NCBI RefSeq assembly: GCF_001905345.1
Contig: NZ_LFBV01000006.1
Span: forward strand, 248,001-312,000
DNA: 64,000 bases
From: Streptomyces uncialis
GTDB taxonomy: Bacteria; Actinomycetota; Actinomycetes; Streptomycetales; Streptomycetaceae
Direction: 5' to 3'
Numbering within the stretch: position 1 is the first letter of the stretch; every line of letters starts with the position of its first letter. Below are positions 33,945 to 41,063 of the stretch, in pieces. The notes below the pieces were generated by a model. That model saw only the letters and a list, made by a program, of their open reading frames with translations. It was not told the origin of the DNA and ran no database searches. A program made the translations under genes and the position numbers.

Positions 33945-34270
33945 GGTGCGGGTGCTGCGTTTTTCGCGCAGTTCCCCGCGCCCCTGGACGGGGCCCGGCG
34001 CTGCCTGGCTGGGGCTGATCGCCGGGTGCGGGTGGTGCGCTTTTGCGCAGTTCCTCGCGCCCCTGGACGGGGCCCGGTGCTGCCTGGCTGGGGCTGTTTC
34101 CCGGGTGCGGGTGCTGCGTTGTTTGCGCAGTTCCTCGCGCCCCTGGACGGGGCCCGGTGCTGCCTGGCTGGGGCTGATTGCCGGGTGCGGGTGGTGCGCT
34201 TTTGCGCAGTTCCTCGCGCCCCTGGACGGGGCCCGGTGCTGCCTGGCTAGGGCTGTTTCCCGGGTGCGGG
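33945..34270. repeat. Intergenic tandem repeat array C (79-80 bp period, 4 units)
   Basis: The core GTTCC(C/T)CGCGCCCCTGG starts at 33971, 34050, 34130 and 34209. Flanks are ACGGGGCCCGG-GCTGCCTGGCTGGGGCTG and CCGGGTGCGGGTG. Odd and even units differ ('ATCGCCGGG...GTGGTGCGCTTTT' against 'TTTCCCGGG...GTGCTGCGTTGTT'), so the true unit may be a 159-base pair of half units. It sits between the start of the methyltransferase gene and the rplT terminator, in the 563-base gap 33866-34428. Confidence 0.85.
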
Positions 34271-34368
34271 CTCAGCCGAGGGGCGAGGAGCGGGCTTTCC
34301 GCAGGCGGTCGGGCGGGCAGCGCGGCGGCGGTGGACGGCCCGGGGGTGACAGGGCGGGGAACGGACGA

Positions 34369-34396
34369 ACCCGTGGGCCTCGGAAGGTCCACGGGT
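34369..34396 (-). terminator. Hairpin after rplT
   Basis: ACCCGTGG and CCACGGGT pair around a 12-base loop 33 bases past the rplT stop, with further pairing at the base (GGAC/GTCC). It likely ends the infC-rpmI-rplT transcript. Confidence 0.55.
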
Positions 34397-34428
34397 CCGG
34401 ACGTCACCACGGAAAGCGAGCGCAGCGA

Positions 34429-34815
34429 TCAGGCGGCGGCGCGCGGCGCGTTCACATCGCTCGGCAGGGCCTTCTGCGCGGCCTCGACCAGCGCCGCGAA
34501 GGCGTTGGCGTCGTTGACGGCGAGCTCCGCGAGGATCTTGCGGTCGACCTCGATGTTCGCGGCCTTCAGCCCCTGGATGAAGCGGTTGTAGGTGATGCCG
34601 TTGGCACGGGCAGCGGCGTTGATCCGCTGGATCCAGAGCTGACGGAAGTCGCCCTTGCGCTTCTTGCGGTCGTTGTAGTTGTAAACGAGGGAGTGGGTGA
34701 CCTGCTCCTTCGCCTTGCGGTACAGGCGCGAACGCTGCCCGCGGTAACCGCTGGCCTGCTCCAGGATCGCCCGGCGCTTCTTGTGGGCGTTGACTGCCCG
34801 CTTGACGCGTGCCAC
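34429..34815 (-). CDS. rplT: 50S ribosomal protein L20
   Basis: The 128-residue protein carries the typical N-terminus 'ARVKRAVNAHKKRRAILEQA', then 'GYRGQRSRLYRKAKEQVTHSL', 'FRQLWIQRINAAARANGITYNRFI'. It starts with GTG at 34815, with AAGGAG seven bases upstream. L20 is needed for early 50S assembly. It is the last gene of the infC-rpmI-rplT operon. Confidence 0.98.
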   Translation of the reverse strand: MARVKRAVNAHKKRRAILEQASGYRGQRSRLYRKAKEQVTHSLVYNYNDRKKRKGDFRQLWIQRINAAARANGITYNRFIQGLKAANIEVDRKILAELAVNDANAFAALVEAAQKALPSDVNAPRAAA

Positions 34816-34919
34816 TTGTTAACTCCTTGTAGCGGGGCCGTGGTGGTCCTCACACGGCCCGGTATCGAATGGGTCCCGGTCCTGACGTCGTACGGCCCCG
34901 GTGTGCGGGGGCCGCGACA

Positions 34920-35114
34920 TCACTTGCCGAGAAGCTTCTTGATCTTCTTGGCGTCGCCCGGAGCCATTTCGGCGTTGCCGGTGAGGCGACGCGTCACACG
35001 GGACGACTTGTGCTCAAGCAGGTGGCGCTTGCCGGCACGCTCGCGGAGCACCTTGCCGGAGCCGGTGATCTTGAAGCGCTTGCTGGCACCGCTGTGCGAC
35101 TTGTTCTTCGGCAT
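34920..35114 (-). CDS. rpmI: 50S ribosomal protein L35
   Basis: The 64-residue, strongly basic protein, 'MPKNKSHSGASKRFKITGSG', ends 'GDAKKIKKLLGK', the usual L35 sequence and length. The ATG at 35114 has a GGAGAG site; the longer open frame upstream is the infC intergenic spacer. Confidence 0.98.
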   Translation of the reverse strand: MPKNKSHSGASKRFKITGSGKVLRERAGKRHLLEHKSSRVTRRLTGNAEMAPGDAKKIKKLLGK

Positions 35115-35221
35115 AGCGCCGTTCTCTCCTCGTCGGTGGCGCCCCGGTGCCCGGTCCGGGGACCGGGCACTGTGGAGCGTCCTGTGTATCGATGGACATC
35201 CCCGGACACGAGGCCCAGGGA

Positions 35222-35932
35222 TCACGCCTCGGCGGACGCCTCGGCCGGAGCCTCTTCCTCGGCGGCGGCCTCGGGAGCCTCGGGGGCCTCGTCGGCCTCG
35301 TCGGCGTCCAGGAGCTCTTCGCCGTCGGCCGAGGAGTGCTGCACACGGCCGGGCTGGAGGGCCTGGCGCTCGGCCTTGCGGGCGGCCTGGGCCTCACGGG
35401 CCTCGGCCATCGCCTCGGTCTTCTTCTTGTGCGGACCAAGAACCATGATCATGTTCCGGCCGTCCTGCTTCGGGTTGGACTCCACGAAGCCCAGGTCCGC
35501 GACATCCTCCGCGAGGCGCTGGAGCAGGCGGTAGCCGAGCTCCGGACGGGACTGCTCACGACCACGGAACATGATCGTGATCTTGACCTTGTCGCCCTGC
35601 TTGAGGAACCGTACGACGTGACCCTTCTTGGTGTCGTAGTCGTGCGGGTCGATCTTCGGCCGGAGCTTCATCTCCTTGATGACCGTGTGCGCCTGGTTCT
35701 TGCGCGCCTCACGGGCCTTCATGGCCGACTCGTACTTGAACTTCCCGTAGTCCATGAGCTTGCAGACCGGCGGACGGGCGGTCGCCGCGACCTCGACCAG
35801 GTCGAGGTCGTACTCCTGCGCAAGCTCCAGGGCCTTGGCAAGCGGAACAATTCCGACCTGCTCGCCACTGGGACCGACAAGTCGAACCTCGGGAACGCGA
35901 ATCCGGTCGTTGATGCGGGGCTCGGCGCTGAT
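35222..35932 (-). CDS. infC: Translation initiation factor IF-3 with apparent ATC start
   Basis: The 236-residue frame contains the whole IF-3: 'AEPRINDRIRVPEVRLVG', 'QEYDLDLVEVAATARPPVCK', linker 'YESAMKAREARKNQAH', C domain 'KEMKLRPKIDPHDYDTKKGH' and 'GDKVKITIMFRGREQSRPELG', then a Glu/Ala-rich C-terminal tail of about 45 residues that is common in actinomycetes. No ATG, GTG or TTG occurs in frame near the domain start. The only well-placed ribosome site, AGGAGG at 35937-35942, sits four bases before an ATC at 35932-35930. Rare start codons are known for infC (AUU in E. coli), where IF-3 represses its own translation. Confidence 0.93.
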   Translation of the reverse strand: MSAEPRINDRIRVPEVRLVGPSGEQVGIVPLAKALELAQEYDLDLVEVAATARPPVCKLMDYGKFKYESAMKAREARKNQAHTVIKEMKLRPKIDPHDYDTKKGHVVRFLKQGDKVKITIMFRGREQSRPELGYRLLQRLAEDVADLGFVESNPKQDGRNMIMVLGPHKKKTEAMAEAREAQAARKAERQALQPGRVQHSSADGEELLDADEADEAPEAPEAAAEEEAPAEASAEA

Positions 35933-36018
35933 GGATCCTCCTCGGTAGCACCACGCGACGGTCTGGCGGACAGCCGCGTAAAGTCTGTGTTCGTCCGACC
36001 TGACCGCGCCGGTACATG

Positions 36019-36048
36019 AAAAATGCCCCGGACGATCACGGGCGGGGC
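36019..36048 (-). terminator. Rho-independent attenuator in the infC leader
   Basis: On the reverse strand GCCCCG-N12-CGGGGC-ATTTTT forms a stem of six G-C pairs followed by a T-run, about 90 bases upstream of the infC start. A T-run of this kind is unusual for the host. Its place in the leader of a translation operon suggests transcription attenuation. The antiterminator partner was not identified. Confidence 0.6.
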
Positions 36049-36310
36049 TCCTTGCATACCGGAACACCGCCGCGACACATCGCGGGGCGTGACTTCGGGC
36101 GTGCCATGTCTCTCGACATGACCGCCTGACCGGTGACCCGCCACTCCTAGGAGCGGCCAGGTGGGAGAGCGGAGCCTCCACTTGTGGGCCGGGCACGTGA
36201 ATGCCCGACCGGTCGTTGCCCCAGATTAACAGTTCCGCGACGGCACGGCTAATTCGCGCCGCCGGGGCCTCACTCCCCTGCCGGACGGGACTGCGCCTAT
36301 CGTGTGAGGC

Positions 36311-36697
36311 ATGAGTGACGCCACCCCTGACAGCACGGCCGCAGCGGACAGCGACGGCGCGGCCCCCGATTTCGACACCCTGACCCGTGACATCGCCGAT
36401 GTCCCGGCGGTCGAGGTGATCACGACGGTGGCGGTCCATCTGATGAGCGCCGCCGCGGTGAACCTCGGTCTCGCCGAGGACGGCTCGGACCACAAGGACC
36501 TGGACGAGGCCCGCAAGCTGATCCACGCGCTGGCCGGGCTGGTGGACGCGGGCGGCACGGAGATCAGCTCCTTCCACGCGGCTCCGCTGCGTGACGGTCT
36601 GAAGTCGCTCCAGCTCGCCTTCCGCGAGGCGTCCGTCGTCCCCGACCAGCCGGGCCAGGGGCCGGGCGAGAAGTACACGGGAGCGCTCTACGGCTAG
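36311..36697 (+). CDS. DUF1844 protein
   Basis: The 128-residue protein contains 'VPAVEVITTVAVHLMSAAAVNLGLAE' and 'LDEARKLIHALAGLVD', the signature of DUF1844, a small conserved actinobacterial family of unknown function. An acidic, Ser/Ala-rich N-terminus precedes the domain. TATCGT seven bases before the ATG could be a -10 box for a leaderless mRNA; the alternative ribosome site GTGAGG is weak. It is divergent from infC. Confidence 0.9.
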   Translation: MSDATPDSTAAADSDGAAPDFDTLTRDIADVPAVEVITTVAVHLMSAAAVNLGLAEDGSDHKDLDEARKLIHALAGLVDAGGTEISSFHAAPLRDGLKSLQLAFREASVVPDQPGQGPGEKYTGALYG

Positions 36698-36724
36698 ATC
36701 CGCCCGCGCACGCAGGAACGTGGA

Positions 36725-36756
36725 CGAAGGGCCCCGCCGTCCGGCGGGGCCCTTCG
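36725..36756. terminator. Bidirectional terminator between DUF1844 and sseB-like genes
   Basis: A perfect 15-base stem, CGAAGGGCCCCGCCG / CGGCGGGGCCCTTCG, with a very small loop lies between two convergent genes. Confidence 0.85.
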
Positions 36757-36779
36757 CGTTGTGCGGTGGGACAGGGCGG

Positions 36780-37511
36780 TCAGCCGCGGAGGTACAGGGG
36801 CCGGCCGGGCAGGGTGCTGCCCGGCGGCAGCAGGGCGAGGTCCAGGCCGTGGACGAGCCGGGCGCGCAGCGCCGGATCGGCGGCGAGGCGTTCGGCGACG
36901 GCCCGCATGGCCTCGGCGGGGACGGCCGCCGGGTCCAGGACGAGGGCGAGGATGCCGTCGGCGCGGCCCGGCCCCAGATACGCGCCGGCCACATCGGGCT
37001 CGGCGGCGAGGACGGCTCGTACGGCGTCGGTGACCACCGGGTCGGCGAGCGGGTCGAGCGTGGTGCGGCCCTCCGCGAGGGCGAGCAGCGCACGGCCGGT
37101 CAGCTCGTACGCGACGGGGCCCGCGAGGTCGATGACGATCGTGTCGGCCTTCTCGTGGACGGCGGCCTGGATCGCCTGTTCCAGCGGGACGGCGACGGGC
37201 CGGGCGGCCGGGTCCCAGCGGGTGAGCGCGTCGGTGGACGTGAAGGCGGGCAGGGCGGTGCGGCCCCGGGCCTTCAGGGTGGGCACCGCCATGTCGCTGG
37301 TCTTCTCGCGGCGCAGCCCGTTCGCGTCCTCCTCGACCTCGCCGAGCAGCGCGACCATCGGGACGAGGAGACGGGTGCCCTTGAGCGCTTCGAGAAGGGG
37401 TCCCTCGGCGGACCGGTCGGCGGCCCAGGCGGCGAGCGCGGCGCTCAGCACGGGGTCGGCGGAGCCGTCGTCGTCGGAGTAGCCGGGCTGGGGGATGTTC
37501 TTGTTCGCCAC
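36780..37511 (-). CDS. SseB family protein
   Basis: The 243-residue protein has 'GYSDDDGSADPVLSAALAAW', 'LLEALKGTRLLVPMVALLGE' and 'ALPAFTSTDALTRWDPAARPV', the conserved blocks of SseB N-terminal domain proteins of actinobacteria. The biochemical role is unknown. The start is GTG at 37511. It converges on the DUF1844 gene across a strong terminator, a conserved pairing near infC as I recall. Confidence 0.9.
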   Translation of the reverse strand: MANKNIPQPGYSDDDGSADPVLSAALAAWAADRSAEGPLLEALKGTRLLVPMVALLGEVEEDANGLRREKTSDMAVPTLKARGRTALPAFTSTDALTRWDPAARPVAVPLEQAIQAAVHEKADTIVIDLAGPVAYELTGRALLALAEGRTTLDPLADPVVTDAVRAVLAAEPDVAGAYLGPGRADGILALVLDPAAVPAEAMRAVAERLAADPALRARLVHGLDLALLPPGSTLPGRPLYLRG

Positions 37512-37639
37512 GGTGCCCGAGCCTATCGGCGCGCCGCGCGGCGGTGCGGTGGGGTCCCGGGGGCCGGAGCGGTGCGGTGGGTGGGTCCCGGTGCGGGCGG
37601 CTCACGCCGTGTGCGGTACCCGCACCGTCGGTGCCGGGT

Positions 37640-37679
37640 CCGGTCCGGTCGGGTCGGGTCGGGTCGGGTCGGGTCGGGG
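37640..37679. repeat. GGGTC pentanucleotide microsatellite
   Basis: About six tandem GGGTC/CGGTC units (CGGTCGGGTCGGGTCGGGTC...) lie immediately downstream of the methyltransferase stop and upstream of the SseB-like gene. It is a likely slippage site; no coding role. Confidence 0.7.
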
Positions 37680-38444
37680 TCAGTCCACGGGGACCAGGGT
37701 GAGGTATGCCAGCCCGAGCACTCCCCGGTAGCCGTCGAGCCAGCTCGCGCGGTGCCGGTCGGCGCGGGCGCGGGTCTCGTCGGCCAGCGGGTGGTCACGG
37801 TGGGCGGCCAGCCACTCCTCGGTGTCGGAGAGGTATCCGGACTCGAACTCCTCCCATTCGCCGCTGTCGGCGCTCTCGATCCAGGCGGGCCGGAATCCCG
37901 CCTCGACGGCGAGAGCGACGAGCGCGGCGAGGTCGTGGTACTCGTCGGCGCGGGCGTCCGGCCACATCCCGGTCAGCTCGGCGGGGGTGGGGGGCCGCTG
38001 CCAGAAGCCCTCGCCTAGCAGGACCCGTCCCCCGGGCGCGACCCGCTCCCGCAGCGCGTGGAGCGCGGCGGCGGTGTGCTTGGGCGGCGTCTCGTCGCTG
38101 AGCGCGTGACTGGCCCCGAGGCACAGCACGAGGTCGGCGGGGCCGCGGGGTGTCCCGGCGGCGGACCCGACGACGAACTCGACGCGACCGGCCAGCCCCC
38201 GGGCCACGGCGTTCGCGCGTCCCCGGGCGATGTCCTCGGCGTTGAGATCGATCCCCAGGCCGGTGGCCCCCGGCGTCGCCTCAAGGACCCGGAGCATCAG
38301 TTCCCCCCAGCCGCAGCCGATGTCCAGCACCGTCGCGGGGCCGGTCCGGGCGAGTCTGGTGACGATCCGCGCGGCCCTGGCCTCGGAGAGGGGGCCGTGG
38401 AAGGTGAGCCGGGTCAGGCGTGGGGGAAGATCGGTTCGGTCCAT
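37680..38444 (-). CDS. SAM-dependent methyltransferase (class I)
   Basis: The 254-residue protein has the SAM-binding motif I 'VLDIGCGWGELMLRVLE', an acidic second strand 'GLGIDLNAEDIARGRANA' and 'ADLVLCLGASHAL'. 'RVLLGEGFWQRPPT' and 'SGEWEEFESGYL' are family-specific. The substrate is unknown, most likely a small molecule. The ATG at 38444 has no ribosome site; TAGCGT eight bases upstream suggests a leaderless transcript. It is divergent from the beta-lactamase-like gene. Confidence 0.85.
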   Translation of the reverse strand: MDRTDLPPRLTRLTFHGPLSEARAARIVTRLARTGPATVLDIGCGWGELMLRVLEATPGATGLGIDLNAEDIARGRANAVARGLAGRVEFVVGSAAGTPRGPADLVLCLGASHALSDETPPKHTAAALHALRERVAPGGRVLLGEGFWQRPPTPAELTGMWPDARADEYHDLAALVALAVEAGFRPAWIESADSGEWEEFESGYLSDTEEWLAAHRDHPLADETRARADRHRASWLDGYRGVLGLAYLTLVPVD

Positions 38445-38654
38445 GTGACGCCACGCTAGCCATCTCAAGGTGACATGGACACCGGGTTTCGGCTCCGCGC
38501 GGACGGCGGCCGGTCGGTGTCCAGACCGGTCGCGGTGGCGGTACCGGTGTCCCCGCTCCCGTGCCGACGTCCGGTGGGAGGGCGCCGGGGATTCTCAGCG
38601 GAAGCTGAGGTTCGTCTCAGAGGTTCCCCAGTATGGGCACGGAGCATGCCCGGC

Positions 38655-39611
38655 ATGTCGTGGTCCCGGGGTGTGGTGGTGGCGGTCTTCGTGGGGGTTC
38701 TTGTGCTGGTCGGCTGGGCGGGGAGCGGGTTCGTGGCGGTACGGGACGAGGGAGGCGCGGGGCGGGCCGGTGGGGGTCCGGCGGCCCGGACGGCCGGGGC
38801 GGGCACGCCGGACGTGTCGCGGGCACCGGGCGCGGCCCGGGCGGAGGAGGCGGCCCGGGCGGAGGAGGCCGCCGCCGCACAGGCCGGGCGGCGGCTCGAC
38901 CGGGCCATGGCCGGGGTGCGGGTGAGCGGCGGGGCGCGGTTCTCGGTGGCGGTGGTCCCGGTGGACGACGACGGGGCGCCCGTCGCGTACCGGGGGGCGT
39001 CGGTGTTCGTCACGGCGAGCGTCGTGAAGGTCGACGTACTGGCCGCGTTGCTGCTGGGGGCCCAGGACAAGGGGCGGCGGCTGACCGGTCGGGAACGGGA
39101 GCACGCGGCGGCGATGATCGGGCACAGCGACAACGCCTCGACGACCACGCTGTGGGAGGCGTTGGGCGGAGCGCCGGGGCTGGACGCGGCCAACGCGCGG
39201 TTCGGGCTGACCGGCACGACCGCGGGCACGGGTGGGCTGTGGGGGCTGACCCGGACGACGGCGGTGGACCGGATAGCGCTGCTGCGGGCGGTGTTCGCGG
39301 CGGGCGCGGACCCGGAGCTGAACGGGGAGTCACGCGGTTACGCCCGGGAGTTGATGGCCGGGGTGGTCGCCGGGCAGGACTGGGGGGTGTCGGCGGCGGG
39401 TGACGGGGAGCAGCCGGCGGCGCTGAAGAACGGCTGGCTGCCGCGCGGCACGACCGGGCTGTGGGTGATCAACAGCACGGGATGCGTCTCGGTGGACGGA
39501 CGGCGCTATCTGCTGGCGGTGCTGTCGGACGGTCATACGTCGATGCACGAGGGGATCACGCTGGTGGAGCGGGTGTCGCGGGGGGCCGTGGGGGCGGTGG
39601 CCGGCCGGTGA
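38655..39611 (+). CDS. Class A beta-lactamase-like serine hydrolase, membrane-anchored
   Basis: The 318-residue protein has an N-terminal signal/anchor ('GVVVAVFVGVLVLVGWAG'), an Ala/Glu-rich linker, then class A elements: S-x-x-K in 'TASVVKVDVLAAL', SDN in 'GHSDNAST' and KNG (in place of KTG) in 'ALKNGWLP'. The Glu of the usual omega loop is not obvious, so it may be a transpeptidase-like or non-hydrolysing member. An ATG at 38646 is only one base from GGAGC; the ATG at 38655 is better spaced, so I use it. Confidence 0.8.
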   Translation: MSWSRGVVVAVFVGVLVLVGWAGSGFVAVRDEGGAGRAGGGPAARTAGAGTPDVSRAPGAARAEEAARAEEAAAAQAGRRLDRAMAGVRVSGGARFSVAVVPVDDDGAPVAYRGASVFVTASVVKVDVLAALLLGAQDKGRRLTGREREHAAAMIGHSDNASTTTLWEALGGAPGLDAANARFGLTGTTAGTGGLWGLTRTTAVDRIALLRAVFAAGADPELNGESRGYARELMAGVVAGQDWGVSAAGDGEQPAALKNGWLPRGTTGLWVINSTGCVSVDGRRYLLAVLSDGHTSMHEGITLVERVSRGAVGAVAGR

Positions 39612-39851
39612 CGCCCGGGGTGCCGCTGGGGTGCGTGTACGCCCGGGGCCACCCGGGACGGTGAGGTGTCGCGTCGGGACGGTGCGGTGCCTTGTCTGTC
39701 GGGGTGGTGCGGGTCCCGGAGTCGCGGGGTGCCGGGGTGGTGGGGTGGTGGGTCCCGGGGACGGTGACATGTCGGGGTGGTGGGGCATCGGGGCGGCTGG
39801 GGCGTCGGGGTGGTGGGGGTCCCGGGACTGTGGGGGGTGCCGGGGTGCGGG
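39612..39851. repeat. G-rich low-complexity spacer
   Basis: Between two convergent genes the forward strand is a chain of degenerate GTCGGGGTGGTG, GGGTCCCGG and GGGGTGCCGGGG blocks. No gene is supported here. Confidence 0.5.
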
Positions 39852-41063
39852 TCAGGCCGGGGTGCTTCGGCGGCCGCGCCACAGGACGACGGCCACGGCC
39901 AGCAGGGCGACGCCCGTTCCGGCGGCGAGGGGGCCCGCCCAGCCGTTGTCCTTCTTCTTCACGGGGACGGCCGGGCCCGCCCCGAAGTAGCGCTTTCCGT
40001 AGACCGCCGCGCGCAGTTCCGGTTCCCGGGTGCCGCCTTCGCGGATCGCGGCGGCCGGGTCGATCATGCCGAAGCCCCGGGAGTCGTCCCTGCCCTGCTC
40101 GGGGGCGTCCCCGGCGGTGTCCTCCAGGAGCCGTTTGATCTGTGCGGGGCTGAGGTCCGGGTGGGCGGCGCGGACCAGGGCGACCGCGCCGGAGACGAAC
40201 GCGGCGGCGGCGCTGGTGCCCCAGCCCGTGTAGTACTGGCGGTCGGGGTCCAGCAGGACGATGTCCTTGCCGGGGGCGCTGACGGTGGCGTACCAGCGGC
40301 GGGTGGAGAACGGGGCGCGGGCGCCGAAGCGGTCCACGGCGGTGGCCGCGATGACCCCGGGGTAGGCGGCCGGGTAGGAGACATGGTCGCCCTTCTCCCC
40401 GCCGTTGCCCGCCGAGGCGATGACGGACGCGCCCTTCTTCAGGGCGTACTGGACGGCCGCGTCCTCGGCGGGTTCGGGGTGGGCGGAGGCGGAGTCGTCG
40501 CCCAGGGAGAGGTTGATGACGTCGGCGCCCTGGTCGGCCGCCCAGCGGATGCCTTCGGCGAGGGCGGTGCCCCGGGTGTCGCGGGCCTCCTTGCGGGAGG
40601 GGTCGCCGTCCTCCAGGATCACCCGGATCGGCAGGATCTCGGCCTCGGGGGCGATACCGAGGACACCGTCGGTGTTGCCCGCGCCGTGTCCGTGGCCCGC
40701 GATGATCCCGGCCATGGCGCTGCCGTGCCGGGCCCAGGAGCGGTCGCCGCGCCGGGCGCCGAAGCCGATGAGGTCCTTGCCGGGCAGGACGCTGCCGGTG
40801 AGGTCCGGGTGGCTGTCGTCCACCCCGGTGTCCAGCACGGCCACGGTGATGCCGTCGCCCCTGGTGGTGCGCCAGGCCTCCTCGACGCCGAGTGCCTGGT
40901 GGCTCCACTGGCGGGCGCGGATGCCGTCGGCGTGGGCGGAGGTGGCGGGCAGCAGGGCGAGCGCGGTGGTGAGTCCGGCGCAGACGAGGGCGGTGGCGGC
41001 GTGGCGCGCGGGCCTGGAGTGAGGGGCCGTGCGGTGGGGTGGGGGGAGCTGCCGGGGCGTCAT
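39852..41063 (-). CDS. Mycosin-like subtilisin (S8) protease
   Basis: The 403-residue protein has a signal peptide ('ALVCAGLTTALALLPATSAHA'), then a subtilisin domain with Asp in 'VAVLDTGVDDSHPDL', His in 'WARHGSAMAGIIAG', the oxyanion Asn in 'SAGNGG' and Ser in 'GWGTSAAAAFVSG'. A C-terminal membrane helix ('LAAGTGVALLAVAVVLW') anchors it facing outward. This layout is that of mycosins linked to type VII secretion. The ATG at 41063 overlaps the stop of the proline-rich gene by four bases (ATGA). No other type VII component is in the window. Confidence 0.88.
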   Translation of the reverse strand: MTPRQLPPPHRTAPHSRPARHAATALVCAGLTTALALLPATSAHADGIRARQWSHQALGVEEAWRTTRGDGITVAVLDTGVDDSHPDLTGSVLPGKDLIGFGARRGDRSWARHGSAMAGIIAGHGHGAGNTDGVLGIAPEAEILPIRVILEDGDPSRKEARDTRGTALAEGIRWAADQGADVINLSLGDDSASAHPEPAEDAAVQYALKKGASVIASAGNGGEKGDHVSYPAAYPGVIAATAVDRFGARAPFSTRRWYATVSAPGKDIVLLDPDRQYYTGWGTSAAAAFVSGAVALVRAAHPDLSPAQIKRLLEDTAGDAPEQGRDDSRGFGMIDPAAAIREGGTREPELRAAVYGKRYFGAGPAVPVKKKDNGWAGPLAAGTGVALLAVAVVLWRGRRSTPA

